Shown in pieces: positions 1-9,160 of a stretch of 64,000 bases of DNA. The stretch is from Streptomyces rimosus subsp. rimosus (lineage in GTDB: Bacteria > Actinomycetota > Actinomycetes > Streptomycetales > Streptomycetaceae), in assembly GCF_000720725.1 (NCBI RefSeq), contig NZ_JOCQ01000015.1, positions 57,170 through 121,169 on the forward strand. The letters are read 5' to 3'. The notes below the pieces were generated by a model that saw only the letters and a program-made list of their open reading frames with translations, had not been told where the DNA came from and did no database searches. A program made the translations under genes and the position numbers. How positions within the stretch are numbered: position 1 is the stretch's first letter; every line of letters starts with the position of its first letter.

Positions 1-1
1 G

Positions 2-541
2 GCCCTGGCGGCGCCCGGTGCGTTCCGCGGCGCGACCGAGGACGTCCGGGGCAGACCCGGGCCGGAGCGGCTGACCACCGATCTGGCCGAGCTGGGTCCG
101 GAGGAGTCCGGCCGCGCCGACCCGCCGCGCCGGGCGAACGTGTCGTTCTACGACTACCGGTCCGACGCGTACGTGACCAAGACCGTCAACCTCACCACCG
201 GGAAGGTGGAGAAGACCGACAGCCGGCACGGCGTGCAGCCGCCGCCCGACCGGGCGGAGAGCGAGGCGGCGGCCGGTCTGCTGATCGCCGCGCCCGAGGG
301 GGAGGGCCTGCGGAAGGACTACAAGCACGCCACCGGAAAGGACCTCACCGGCCCCGGCCAGCTGGCCGTGTCCGGCTTCGTCTACCGAGGAGCGGCGGAG
401 GGACCGGCTCCGGAGAAGCTGCGCGCCTGTGGGCAGCACCGCTGCGTGCGGCTCTTCACGAAGGTGCGCAACGGCCAGTGGATCGACACCCGGCGCTACG
501 TGATCGACCTCAGCGCGCGCACGGTCGGCCGGCTGGACTGA
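2..541 (+). CDS. 3' end of secreted protein resembling copper amine oxidase N2/N3 domains
   Basis: The reading frame is open from the left edge, so this is the C-terminal 179 residues of a longer protein; the GTG at 140 is only internal. The segment from RRANVSFYDYRSD through VNLTTGKVEK to HGVQPPPD resembles the small alpha/beta N2 or N3 domains of copper amine oxidases, where a strand pair ending in DLTTGKV precedes the catalytic domain. The gene stops 140 bp before a secreted protein resembling the catalytic domain of the same enzyme family, so the two may be separately secreted parts of one enzyme. The signal peptide would lie outside the window. No catalytic residues are expected here. 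Assignment rests on pattern resemblance only. Confidence 0.6.
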   Translation, partial: ALAAPGAFRGATEDVRGRPGPERLTTDLAELGPEESGRADPPRRANVSFYDYRSDAYVTKTVNLTTGKVEKTDSRHGVQPPPDRAESEAAAGLLIAAPEGEGLRKDYKHATGKDLTGPGQLAVSGFVYRGAAEGPAPEKLRACGQHRCVRLFTKVRNGQWIDTRRYVIDLSARTVGRLD

Positions 542-680
542 GCCGCCCGGCGGTGTCCCGGTACGGCGCCCCGGCCCGACCCGGCCTTCCCGCCGTCCGG
601 CGGCAGCCGTGCGGCACCCCGCACCCGCGTCCTCGGAAGCCTCCGCGGCTTCCGTATCACCGTCGTACAGGAGCGTTTCC

Positions 681-2060
681 ATGCACGAAAGATCCTTCCG
701 CCGTGCCCGCGTCCACCACGGACCCGCCCGTGTGCCTGCCCGTTCCCCCGTCCTTGCCCGCCGGGCACGTGCCCGGCGCGTCGCGCTGCTCGCCGCGCCG
801 CTGCTGCTCGGTACGGCGGCGCTGACGGCCGGACCGGCCGCCGCCCAGGCCGCGCCGGCGGCCCCCGCCCCCACCGCCGCTGGGTGCAGTACCCCGTACA
901 GCATCACGCAGACTCTCGAAGGCGGCACCACTTGGCGCATGTGCTGGCACTACGAGGCCAACGCCGGGCTGGTCCTGGACAACGTCTCGTACCAGCCCAA
1001 GGGCGAGCCCCGGCCGATCCAGGTGCTGACCACCGCGAAGCTGGCCCAGATCCACGTCCCGTACGACGACGGGGGCAACGAGTACGACGACCTCACCGGG
1101 CAGAGCTTCGCCCAGGGTCTGCAGACGCTGGACCCGGGCGAGTGTCCCGGCGGCACCATCAAGTCGGTCAAGGTGCCGGGCGCCTGGGACCCGGAGCACC
1201 CGTACGTCAACGGCCTGTGCGTCACCACGCGCGCCCGCGGCCACGCCTACCGCCTGGGCCGCTACCCCGGCGAGACCACGAAGATCCAGCAGGTCCAGGG
1301 CAAGGACCTGCTCGTGTACACGGTCAACAAGACCGGGTGGTACGAATACATCGTCGAGTGGCGCTTCTCCGGAGACGGCACGATGAACATGCAGGTCGGC
1401 GCCACCGGCACGCTCTCGCCGGCGGACTACGACGCGGGCGACGGCCGCGGCTGGCCGATCGGCAAGGGCGCCAAGAGCTACGCCACCAGCCACAGCCACA
1501 ACGTCTTCTGGCGCCTGAACTTCGGCCTGGACGGCTCGTCGGCCAACCGCGTCGAGCAGTTCGACTCGACCACCACCCCGGGGGGCGCCGGGCAGGTCCC
1601 CAAGACGAAGACGGTCCGCACGCCGGTGGCCAAGGAGCTGGCGGGGGACGCCGGGCCGGCCCGCTGGTGGCGGGTGGTCAGCAATGTCGGCAAGAACAAG
1701 GACGGCCACCCCCGGTCGTACGAGATCGTCCCCGGCCGCTCCAGCAAGTACACCGGACGCGCCTTCACCAAGCACGACGTGTACTTCACCGAGTACAACA
1801 CGTGCGAACAGTTCGCCAGCAACAACCTGGCGAACTGCGGCACCGGCGCGGGCAACAGCGTCGACCGATGGGTCAACGGCCAGCCGCTCCGCCACCCCAT
1901 CGCGTGGGTCAACATCGGCTACCACCACATCGCCCGGGACGAGGACCAGGAGCCCATGCCTGTCCACTGGCAGGGCTTCCAGCTCGCCCCGCGCGATGTG
2001 ACCGCTATGAATCCGCTCACTCCGCCCGAGCTTTCCGGACACAACGGTCACGTCGAATAA
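681..2060 (+). CDS. Secreted copper amine oxidase-like catalytic-domain protein
   Basis: A 459-residue exported protein. The start at 681 is chosen because GGAG lies 7 nt upstream and an Arg-rich n-region, hydrophobic stretch and AAAQA-type cleavage site follow. The body matches the catalytic domain of quinone copper amine oxidases. NAGLVLDNVSYQ corresponds to the family's GLVLxDVRY strand. WYEYIVEWRFSGDGTM corresponds to the topaquinone motif NYDY. HSH at residues 271-273 and a His at about 416 in HHIARDEDQEPMPV match the three copper ligands. The Tyr that would become topaquinone (Y221) is present, but the preceding Asn is Trp. The protein lacks the N2/N3 domains found in single-chain enzymes; these seem to be encoded by the upstream gene. 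Oxidation of primary amines is expected if it is active. Confidence 0.7.
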   Translation: MHERSFRRARVHHGPARVPARSPVLARRARARRVALLAAPLLLGTAALTAGPAAAQAAPAAPAPTAAGCSTPYSITQTLEGGTTWRMCWHYEANAGLVLDNVSYQPKGEPRPIQVLTTAKLAQIHVPYDDGGNEYDDLTGQSFAQGLQTLDPGECPGGTIKSVKVPGAWDPEHPYVNGLCVTTRARGHAYRLGRYPGETTKIQQVQGKDLLVYTVNKTGWYEYIVEWRFSGDGTMNMQVGATGTLSPADYDAGDGRGWPIGKGAKSYATSHSHNVFWRLNFGLDGSSANRVEQFDSTTTPGGAGQVPKTKTVRTPVAKELAGDAGPARWWRVVSNVGKNKDGHPRSYEIVPGRSSKYTGRAFTKHDVYFTEYNTCEQFASNNLANCGTGAGNSVDRWVNGQPLRHPIAWVNIGYHHIARDEDQEPMPVHWQGFQLAPRDVTAMNPLTPPELSGHNGHVE

Positions 2061-2162
2061 GGGGAGTTGGCGCGGGACTCGATCCATCCTGCTGCACCGC
2101 CTCCCGGACCCGCAGTAGTCTGCCTTGATCGTTGGCACGGGGGTTCGGAAGGCGGTGTGCGG

Positions 2163-3428
2163 GTGAGCTCGGGCGGGCTGGAGTTGCCCCCTGGTGACGA
2201 CGGCCATGAAGGCCAGGACGGTCATGAGGGACCCGACGGCGGCTCCGCCGACGTCCCGCCCGGGGCGGTGTCCCTGGCCCGGCCGATGGAGATCGGCGCG
2301 GAGCTGGACTGGGGCGCCGAGGCCTGGAGCGAGGTGCGCACGCGCGCGCGGCGGGCCGGGCGCGCCTACATCTGGCTGAACCTCGTCGAACAGCGGCTGC
2401 GGGCCGTGGTGGCGGCGGTGCTGTGCCCCGTCTACGAGCCGGTGCACGGCGACGAGTGGGTGATCGCCGCCGCCGGGCCCACCGGCCAGGAGTGGGTCCA
2501 GCGCGCTGTGGCGGTCCGCGAGGTCAGCCGCCGCAAGGGCTATCTGCTGGACCCCGCCGACGACAACATCCTCAGCTTTCTGACGCTCCCGCAGCTGCGC
2601 GAGCTGATGGTGCAGCACTGGCCCTGTTTCGAGCCGTACTTCGACGACCGGCGGGAGGTGGAGCTGGCCCTGGACGAACTGGAGGTGGCCCGCAACATCG
2701 TCTCCCGCAACCGTGCCCTGACCCCCACCGTCCTCGCCCAGGCGGAGAGGGCCTCCGCCCGGCTGCTGGACATACTGGGCTCCGGCATCGGCACCCGCAC
2801 CGCCGGACGGCTGCCCATCGACGCCGTCGAGGACCTGGTCGGCGACCGGTACGCGGACGTCGTCGGCGTACACACCGACCGGGTGCGCCTCCAGCGGCAG
2901 CTGCCCGCCGAGGACCTGTTCGGCGGCGCCCGCCGCCTGGACGCCATCGGCATCGGCCTCAACCTCCTCGTGCAGAACTACTCCGGCCGCCGCATGGTCC
3001 GCCTCGCGGAGTCCGGCTGCCGCGTCCGCCTGCTCTTCCTCAACCCCGCCAGCAGCGCGGTCCGCCGCCGCGAGCGGGAACTGGGCCTGAAGAAGAGCGA
3101 GATGAGCCGCTCCATCGAGATGAACATCCTGCACATGCGGCGCGTGCGGGCCCGGCTGCACGACCCCGGCGCCTTCGAGATCCAGGTCTTCGACGAGACC
3201 CCGCGCTTCACGGCCTACCTGGTGGACGGCGACGGCCCGGACGGCGTGGCCGTCGTCCAGTCGTACCTGCGCCGCAGCCGCGGCATGGAGTCCCCGGTCC
3301 TGGTCCTGCGCGGCGGCGGCCGCGAGGTGCTGCGCCAGGGAGCGGACCGGGAGGACGATCACGGCCTTTTCGAGACGTACCGGGAGGAGTTCGAGAACGT
3401 TTGGGCGGACAGCCGGCCGGTTTCCTGA
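2163..3428 (+). CDS. SAV2148-type HEPN domain protein
   Basis: A 421-residue cytoplasmic protein of a family I recognise from Streptomyces as SAV2148-like HEPN proteins. I chose GTG 2163 (VSSGGLELPPG) over upstream in-frame codons because GGAAGG lies about 10 nt before it and this matches the family N-terminus I remember. An acidic, Gly-rich N-terminal tail of about 45 residues precedes the strongly conserved block starting ARPMEIGAELDWGAEAW. The C-terminal third (residues about 280-400) has the look of a phospholipase D-like or receiver-like sensor fold, with RMVRLAESGCRVRLLFLNP. The molecular role is unknown; HEPN domains are often RNases or RNA-binding modules. It is monocistronic, ending in a hairpin. 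Confidence 0.75.
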   Translation: MSSGGLELPPGDDGHEGQDGHEGPDGGSADVPPGAVSLARPMEIGAELDWGAEAWSEVRTRARRAGRAYIWLNLVEQRLRAVVAAVLCPVYEPVHGDEWVIAAAGPTGQEWVQRAVAVREVSRRKGYLLDPADDNILSFLTLPQLRELMVQHWPCFEPYFDDRREVELALDELEVARNIVSRNRALTPTVLAQAERASARLLDILGSGIGTRTAGRLPIDAVEDLVGDRYADVVGVHTDRVRLQRQLPAEDLFGGARRLDAIGIGLNLLVQNYSGRRMVRLAESGCRVRLLFLNPASSAVRRRERELGLKKSEMSRSIEMNILHMRRVRARLHDPGAFEIQVFDETPRFTAYLVDGDGPDGVAVVQSYLRRSRGMESPVLVLRGGGREVLRQGADREDDHGLFETYREEFENVWADSRPVS

Positions 3429-3456
3429 GGGGGCCGGCTGGGCCGGGGGCCTCAGG
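3424..3456 (+). terminator. Hairpin terminator overlapping the HEPN gene stop codon
   Basis: CCTGAGG at 3424-3430 pairs with CCTCAGG at 3450-3456. A second inner stem CCGG/CCGG (3434-3437 with 3443-3446) follows a GGG/GGG internal loop. The TGA stop at 3426-3428 is inside the outer stem. There is no U-tract, which is usual for Streptomyces terminators. Confidence 0.5.
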
Positions 3457-3597
3457 GGCAGGAGGCGTGCTTCCGTTGCGGGAGGGGTTCCGGTGTCGTC
3501 CATGGCACTGGCGTAGCAGACGGGGCGGGCATGTCACCACTGCGGCAGCCGCGCAGGTGGCGGCCGGTGCGGGCGGGTGGCCGGGTACCGTTGCGGC

Positions 3598-6500
3598 ATG
3601 CGATTCGGCGTGCTCGGGCCGGTGGAAGTGCGGGCGGCGGACGGACGGCCCGTACGGGTACCCGAACGGAAAGTGCGGGCCCTCCTGGCCGCGCTGCTCG
3701 CCCACCAGGGGCGGGCCGTCGGCGCCGCCCGGCTCATCGACGCCCTGTGGGACGAACGGTTGCCGGCCCATCCCACCGGCGCTCTTCAGGCCAAGGTTTC
3801 GCAGCTGCGCCGCGCGCTGGAAACGGCCGAACCCGGCGGCCGCCTGCTGGTCGCCGCCCGCCCGCCCGGCTACCAGCTGGATGTCGCCGCCGACGCGGTG
3901 GACGCCGGCCGGTTCGCCGCGCTGACGGCCCGCGCGTACGAAAGCCCGGACCCGGCAGAGCGCGCCGCGCTGCTCACCGAGGCGCTGGGCCTGTGGCGCG
4001 GTCCGGCCTTCGCCGGGTTCGAGGAGGCGCCCTTCGCGCGGGCCGCGGCCGACCGCCTGGAGGAACAGCGGCTTACGGCGCTGGAGGAACGGGCCGCGGC
4101 GCGGCTGGAGCTGGGCGAGCACGGCCCGCTGACCGGCGAACTGGCAGAGCTGGTGGCCCGTCATCCACTGCGTGAACGTTTGTGCGCGCTGCACCTGCGT
4201 GCCCTGTACGGCGCGGGGCGCCAGAGCGAGGCGCTGGCCGCGTACGCCACCCTGCGCGAGCGGCTGGCGGAGGAGCTGGGTGTCGATCCGGGGCCCGAGC
4301 TGACCGCCGTCCACCAGGCGATATTGGAGCAGGACCCCGGGGTGGCGGGCGTGAGGTCCATCGGACGGGAGGTGGGACATCACCCTCCGGCCCGCTCCAG
4401 CATGATTGCCCACTCCACTGCTCACCTCACCGTTGCCCACCCCTCTGCTCACCTCACCGTTTCCCGCCCCGCCGCTGCTGCTTCCCCCACCGTTTCCCGT
4501 CCCGCCGCTGCTCCCCGCACCAATCTCCCCGCCGCTCTCACCGAACTCGTCGGGCGGGACGCCGCGGTACGTGACGTATGCGCGCTCCTGGAGGCGGGCC
4601 GGCTGGTGACGCTGACGGGGCCGGGCGGGGTGGGCAAGACGCGGCTGGCGCTGGAGGCCGCGCAGCGGCTCGCGGACGACTCCGACGGGTTCCGGGACGG
4701 CGTCCTGCTGGTTGAGCTGGCGGGGCTCGGGCGGCCGGGCGGCGCGGACGGGGACCGTACGGCGGCGTGCACGGCCGCGGAACTGGCCGAGGCGGTGCTC
4801 GCGGTGCTGGGCGTACGCGAGGGCGCGGCCTCCGGCCCGGTCGGCGAGCGCCTGGCGGGTGCGGTGCGCGACAAGCGGCTGCTTCTGCTGCTCGACAACT
4901 GCGAACACGTCGTCGACGCGGTCGCCGAGGTCACGGCGGGCCTGCTGGCAGCCGCGCCCGGCCTGCGGGTGCTGGCGACCAGCCAGGAACTGCTCGGGCT
5001 GGCAGGCGAGCGGGTCTGGCCGGTGCCGCCCCTGGAACAGGCCGACGCCATCGCCCTCTTCGCAGCGCGCGCGGCGGCCACCGCCCCCGGCTTCGCCCTG
5101 GACGCACTGGACGCACTGGATGCCCTGGACCCTCGGGGCGAGAGCAACGCGGCGGCGGTCGCGGACATCTGCCGCCGCCTCGACGGCATTCCGCTCGCGC
5201 TGGAACTGGCCGCGACCCGCGTACGGGCCCTCGGCGTGCGGGAGCTGAGCGCGCGGCTGGACGACCGGTTCCGGCTGCTGGGCGCGGGCCGCCGCGGGGC
5301 GCCGCCGCGTCAGCAGACCCTGCGCGCGATGATCGACTGGAGCTGGGAGCTGCTGTCCGCCGACGAACGGACCGTCCTGCGGCGGCTCGCCGTGCACGCT
5401 GACGGCTGCACGCTCCGGGCGGCCGAGGAGGTGTGCGCGGGCGGCGGCGTACGGTCAGGGGACGTGGCAGCTCTGCTGGCGCGGCTGGTGGACCGCTCCC
5501 TGGTGGTGGTTGCGGAGGGCCCGCGCCGCCCGCGTTACCGGCTGCTGGAGTCGGTGGCCGCGTACAGCCTCGAACGGCTCCGCGAGGCGGGCGAGTGGGA
5601 GGCGGTACGGCGGCGCCACAGCGTCCACCACACCGCGCTGGCCGAACGCGCGGAACCCTTCCTGTACGGCACAGGGCAGCGCGAATGGCTGGCACGGCTC
5701 GACGCGGAGACCGCCAACCTGCGTGCGGCCCTGGACAACGCGGTCCAGGAGGGTGCGGCGGAGCGCGCGCTGCGCCTGGTCAACGCCCTGTCCTGGTACT
5801 GGTTCCTGCGCGGCCGCCTCGGCGAGGCGGGTCGCGCGCTGGCGACGGCGCTGGACGCGGCGGCCTCCTCCTCCGTACCCGACGGGCTGCGCCTGCGGGC
5901 CATGGTCTGGCAGGTCGGCATGGCCTCGCTGGCAGGCAGCGACACCGATCCGGTGGCCCGGGCCGACGCCGTACTGAAGCAGTACGCGCCTGAGGCCGGC
6001 GACCAGGCGACCGTCGACCCGGCCGGTCACGCCTGGGCCCTGTGGTTCCTGACCTACGCCCAGGTCGGTCTGGGGGACCCGGCAGTCGCCCGCGAACGGC
6101 TGTCGCGCGCGCTGACGGCCTTCCGGGCGCTGGGCGACCGCTGGGGGACGGCAGCCGTCCTCAGCAGCCGCGCCCAGGGCCAGTACGCGGCTCCCGGCGC
6201 CGTGCGTGAAGGGCTTGCGGCGCGCCGGCGGGATGCCGAGGAAAGCGCGGTCCTCTTCCGGGAACTGGGCGACCGGTGGGGCCAGTTGCAGGCGGCCGAA
6301 GTGCTCGGGACGCTCGCCGAGATCAGCGGCGACTACGGCCGCGCCGCCCGGCTGCACCGGGACGGCCTGTGCGGCGCCGAGGAACTGGGCCTGTGGATCC
6401 AGGCGTCGTACAAGCACTCCGGCCTCGGCCGCATCGCCCTGCTGACCGGCGACCTGGAGGCGGCGCGCGAACACCACGAACGGGGACTGCGGCTGGCCGC

Positions 6501-7026
6501 CGAGCAGTCGCACCGGCGCGGCGAGATGTTCGCCGAGACGGGCCTGGGCATCGGCGCCCGGCGCGCGGGCCGCCTCGACGACGCCGAACGGCACCACGCG
6601 CGCTGGCTGGAGTGGTGCCGCAGCCGGGACGGCGACCCGGGTACGGCCCTGATCCTGGCCGAATTGGGCTTCACGGCCGAACTGCGCGGTGACGCCGAAG
6701 CGGCCCGCCGCCTCCACCTCGACGGCTACGAGGCGGCCCGCGCCACCGGCGACCCACGTGCGGTGGCCCTCGCCCTGGAAGGCCTGGCCGGCGCCCGATC
6801 CCTCTCCGGCCACCCCACCCACGCCGCCCGCCTCCTGGGCCACGCCACCGCCATCCGCGCAGGCGCGGGCACCCCGCTGCCACCCGCCGAACGCTGGGAC
6901 GTGGACCGCATCACGGCCCGCATACGCCAAGGCCTGGGGAGCGGCACGGCCTTCACCACGGCCTTCGAAGAAGGCACCGCGATGACGGCCGAGGAACTGG
7001 TGCGAGGGGTGGACAGGGGTGCGTGA
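3598..7026 (+). CDS. AfsR/SARP-type regulator: winged helix, BTAD, NB-ARC ATPase, TPR
   Basis: A 1142-residue transcriptional regulator. Residues 1-90 form the OmpR-type winged helix (MRFGVLGPVEVR onward), about 95-240 the bacterial transcriptional activation domain, 340-600 an NB-ARC ATPase with Walker A GPGGVGKT near 341 and Walker B LLLLLDNCEH near 430, and about 680-1130 TPR-like helices. This is the AfsR architecture, in which nucleotide hydrolysis and TPR-mediated sensing control an activator of secondary metabolism or development. ATG 3598 is used because the conserved domain begins there; no strong ribosome site is visible. The linker at residues about 265-315 consists of imperfect repeats of AHLTV and SRPAAA units. 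No obvious target cluster adjoins it, so the target is unknown. Confidence 0.85.
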   Translation: MRFGVLGPVEVRAADGRPVRVPERKVRALLAALLAHQGRAVGAARLIDALWDERLPAHPTGALQAKVSQLRRALETAEPGGRLLVAARPPGYQLDVAADAVDAGRFAALTARAYESPDPAERAALLTEALGLWRGPAFAGFEEAPFARAAADRLEEQRLTALEERAAARLELGEHGPLTGELAELVARHPLRERLCALHLRALYGAGRQSEALAAYATLRERLAEELGVDPGPELTAVHQAILEQDPGVAGVRSIGREVGHHPPARSSMIAHSTAHLTVAHPSAHLTVSRPAAAASPTVSRPAAAPRTNLPAALTELVGRDAAVRDVCALLEAGRLVTLTGPGGVGKTRLALEAAQRLADDSDGFRDGVLLVELAGLGRPGGADGDRTAACTAAELAEAVLAVLGVREGAASGPVGERLAGAVRDKRLLLLLDNCEHVVDAVAEVTAGLLAAAPGLRVLATSQELLGLAGERVWPVPPLEQADAIALFAARAAATAPGFALDALDALDALDPRGESNAAAVADICRRLDGIPLALELAATRVRALGVRELSARLDDRFRLLGAGRRGAPPRQQTLRAMIDWSWELLSADERTVLRRLAVHADGCTLRAAEEVCAGGGVRSGDVAALLARLVDRSLVVVAEGPRRPRYRLLESVAAYSLERLREAGEWEAVRRRHSVHHTALAERAEPFLYGTGQREWLARLDAETANLRAALDNAVQEGAAERALRLVNALSWYWFLRGRLGEAGRALATALDAAASSSVPDGLRLRAMVWQVGMASLAGSDTDPVARADAVLKQYAPEAGDQATVDPAGHAWALWFLTYAQVGLGDPAVARERLSRALTAFRALGDRWGTAAVLSSRAQGQYAAPGAVREGLAARRRDAEESAVLFRELGDRWGQLQAAEVLGTLAEISGDYGRAARLHRDGLCGAEELGLWIQASYKHSGLGRIALLTGDLEAAREHHERGLRLAAEQSHRRGEMFAETGLGIGARRAGRLDDAERHHARWLEWCRSRDGDPGTALILAELGFTAELRGDAEAARRLHLDGYEAARATGDPRAVALALEGLAGARSLSGHPTHAARLLGHATAIRAGAGTPLPPAERWDVDRITARIRQGLGSGTAFTTAFEEGTAMTAEELVRGVDRGA

Positions 7027-7195
7027 GGTGCCGTTGCCCGGCGGCTCGGTGCACGCGGTCGTACGGGTGGGGCGCACGGTACGCGGTCCCGGGACAATGC
7101 TGCACCGGTTCCCGGGCCGGGCGGGGGCGGGGCGTTGTCAGTGTCGCGTGGGAGAGTAGGGGAACACGGGGGAAGCAACACCGAAGGAGGCCGTC

Positions 7196-7966
7196 ATGGG
7201 CTGGCATCAAGGGCTGCTCGTCAGCTTCGACTTGGAGACCACCGGCACGGACGTCGAGCACGACCGCATCGTCACCGCCGCGCTCATAAGGCTGGAGGCG
7301 GACGGCCGGGAGGCCCTGCGGGAGACCTGGCTGCTCGACCCCGGCGTACCGGTTCCCGAGGAGGCCGCGGCCATACACGGCATGACGACCGCTCACGTCC
7401 GGGCACACGGCCGGTCGGCGGCGGACGGCATAGAGGAGATCACCCGGTCCCTCGCCGGAGCGCTGGAGGCGGGCATACCGCTGGTGGTGATGAACGCGCG
7501 GTACGACCTCTCGCTGCTGGACCGCGAGTGCCGCCGGTACGGCCTGCGGACGCTCGCCGAGCGGCTCGGCCGCCGGCCCGCGCCGGTCATCGACCCCCTG
7601 GTGCTGGACAAGCACGTCGACCGCTACCGCAAGGGCAAGCGCACGCTCCAGGCCCTCTGCCTGCATTACGGCGTCCCGCTGGAGGCCGCGCACGAAGCGG
7701 GCGCGGACGCGGTGGCCGCGGCCGGCGTGGCCCGGCGGATCGGCGAGCGTCACCCGGCGGTGGCCGCACAGGCGCCGGCGGCGCTGCACGCCCTCCAGGA
7801 GAAGGCGGCGGCCGAACAGGCCGCTTCGTTCCAGCGGTATCTGCGGCGCTCCGGTGACCCGGCGGCGACAGTCGAGGCGGCCTGGCCGCTGATCCCGTAC
7901 CAGCAGTCGCGCGACCGGGCCGCGGAGCGGCCGGCGCAGGCGTCGCCCTCACGCGGCGGTGTGTGA
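7196..7966 (+). CDS. DnaQ/DEDDh 3'-5' exonuclease domain protein
   Basis: A 256-residue exonuclease of the DNA polymerase III epsilon superfamily. The start is supported by AAGGAGG ending 5 nt before ATG. Exo I is FDLETTG with metal ligands D12 and E14. Exo II lies in NARYDLSLLDREC, and Exo III is HEAGADAVAAAGV with its general-base His and following Asp, which makes it DEDDh type. The C-terminal 80 residues are Ala-rich and helical (a single ALHALQEKAAAEQAASFQRYLRR stretch), without a recognisable domain. It probably acts on DNA ends in repair or proofreading as a free-standing nuclease. It converges on the phosphotransferase gene 73 bp downstream. Confidence 0.8.
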   Translation: MGWHQGLLVSFDLETTGTDVEHDRIVTAALIRLEADGREALRETWLLDPGVPVPEEAAAIHGMTTAHVRAHGRSAADGIEEITRSLAGALEAGIPLVVMNARYDLSLLDRECRRYGLRTLAERLGRRPAPVIDPLVLDKHVDRYRKGKRTLQALCLHYGVPLEAAHEAGADAVAAAGVARRIGERHPAVAAQAPAALHALQEKAAAEQAASFQRYLRRSGDPAATVEAAWPLIPYQQSRDRAAERPAQASPSRGGV

Positions 7967-8039
7967 GGCGGGGGACCGGACCGGGCCGCCGGTACGTCAG
8001 GTCGGCACGCACGTGGGACCGGCACGGCAGACCGGAGCG

Positions 8040-8930
8040 TCAGAAGGGATACCACCGCACGGTCGTGTCGCCCTCGCGGAGGGAGGCGATACGGCGGCGG
8101 AATTCGTCGAGGGCGGCGGGGTTGCCGGGGGCGTGCTGGGAGACCCAGGCACAGCTGGCCGTCTCCCGGGAGCCGCGCAGCACCGCACAGCCCTCCCAGT
8201 CGCGCACGTCCCAGCCGTAGACCCGCACGAACGTGTCGTACGCCGCGGCGGGCAGGCCGTAGCGGTCGCGGCTGAGGGCCATCACGACGAGATCGTGTTC
8301 CCGCAGATCGGAGGAGAAGGTTTCGAGATCGACGAGCACCGGGCCCTCGGGGCCCACATGGACGTTACGGGTCAGCGCGTCACCGTGGACGGGGCCGCGC
8401 GGCAGATGCGGTTCCAGCGCGGTGGCGGCAGCGGCGAACGCGTCGCGGCGGCCCCGCAGATACTCGGCGTCCCGCGCCGAGACCGCGTCGCCGGCCAGCC
8501 GCAGCCAGCGCTCCACACCGCCCAGCAGATCCCGCCGGGGCAGGGTGAACGGCGGCTCGGGCAGCGCGTGCACCAGGCGCAGCAGGGCGGCCAGATCGGC
8601 CGGTTCGGCGGGGCGTACCGGCTCCGGCAGCCGCTCCCAGAACGTGACCGGGTGGCCGTTCACCAGCCGGGCCGTCGGCTCGGCCGCGCGTACCGCCGGC
8701 ACGCCCTGCTCCGCCAGCCACACGGCGACGCCCAGTTCCCGCTCGGCGCGCTCCAGGAGTTCGGCGCTGCGCCCGACCCGTACGACCGGACCGCTGTCGC
8801 CCACGGCGAACACCGCGTTCTCGCCGAGTGACAGCAGCCGGGCGTCGGCGGCGGCTTCGGGCCGTCCGGCCGCGGCCAGGATGCCCCGGGCGTGCGCCTC
8901 CGTGAACGGGGTGGTGCTCGGTGCGGTCAT
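8040..8930 (-). CDS. APH-like phosphotransferase family protein
   Basis: A 296-residue protein of the aminoglycoside/choline kinase-like fold. Near residue 180, GPVHGDALTRNVHV is the catalytic loop HGDxxxxN, and VLVDLETFSSD supplies the metal-binding Asp. The N-lobe GENAVFAVG matches the nucleotide-binding strand region. The natural substrate cannot be read from the sequence; members phosphorylate antibiotics, choline, homoserine, methylthioribose or fructosamine. It stands alone and is divergent from the sugar ABC operon, which starts 230 bp away. No ribosome site stronger than GGAGG at about 10 nt (CAGGAGGCCGCCCGC before ATG) is needed to accept this start. Confidence 0.75.
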   Translation of the reverse strand: MTAPSTTPFTEAHARGILAAAGRPEAAADARLLSLGENAVFAVGDSGPVVRVGRSAELLERAERELGVAVWLAEQGVPAVRAAEPTARLVNGHPVTFWERLPEPVRPAEPADLAALLRLVHALPEPPFTLPRRDLLGGVERWLRLAGDAVSARDAEYLRGRRDAFAAAATALEPHLPRGPVHGDALTRNVHVGPEGPVLVDLETFSSDLREHDLVVMALSRDRYGLPAAAYDTFVRVYGWDVRDWEGCAVLRGSRETASCAWVSQHAPGNPAALDEFRRRIASLREGDTTVRWYPF

Positions 8931-9007
8931 GCGGGCGGCCTCCTGCGGTCCGTGATCGCCACCAGTGTCGCAGGTCCCGCCCCCGGGCAGCCGGGGGCGC
9001 CCGGTGC

Positions 9008-9042
9008 TTGACTGCGGCGGGTGCCGTCATGACGATGACGGC
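9008..9042 (+). promoter_or_regulatory. Probable promoter of the sugar ABC operon with overlapping inverted-repeat operator
   Basis: TTGACT at 9008-9013 is a good -35 element, and 17 nt later GACGAT at 9031-9036 is an acceptable -10. A perfect inverted repeat, GCCGTCAT (9023-9030), GACG, ATGACGGC (9035-9042), covers the -10. Such placement is typical of a repressor operator. It lies about 120 bp upstream of the first permease gene. No regulator gene is adjacent. Confidence 0.5.
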
Positions 9043-9160
9043 GGCCACCTGCGCCGTTCCGCCCGGCGAGGCGTGGTCCGTTCGTGGTGGTCGGTGGCGT
9101 CCTGGGCGGAATCGTTCGCGGTCGGCGGTGCCGTCCGGGTGAGCAGACGGGGGAGACGCG

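Noticed and set aside
657..3503. A 948-codon minus-strand frame opposite the amine oxidase and HEPN genes
   Set aside because: The translation is low-complexity Ala/Gly/Val/Arg sequence with no domains, and it mirrors GC-rich codons of the two real plus-strand genes.
3208..5397. A 729-codon minus-strand frame opposite the SARP regulator
   Set aside because: Antisense frame with repetitive Gln/Arg/Gly content; the plus strand has the clear winged-helix, BTAD and NB-ARC motifs.
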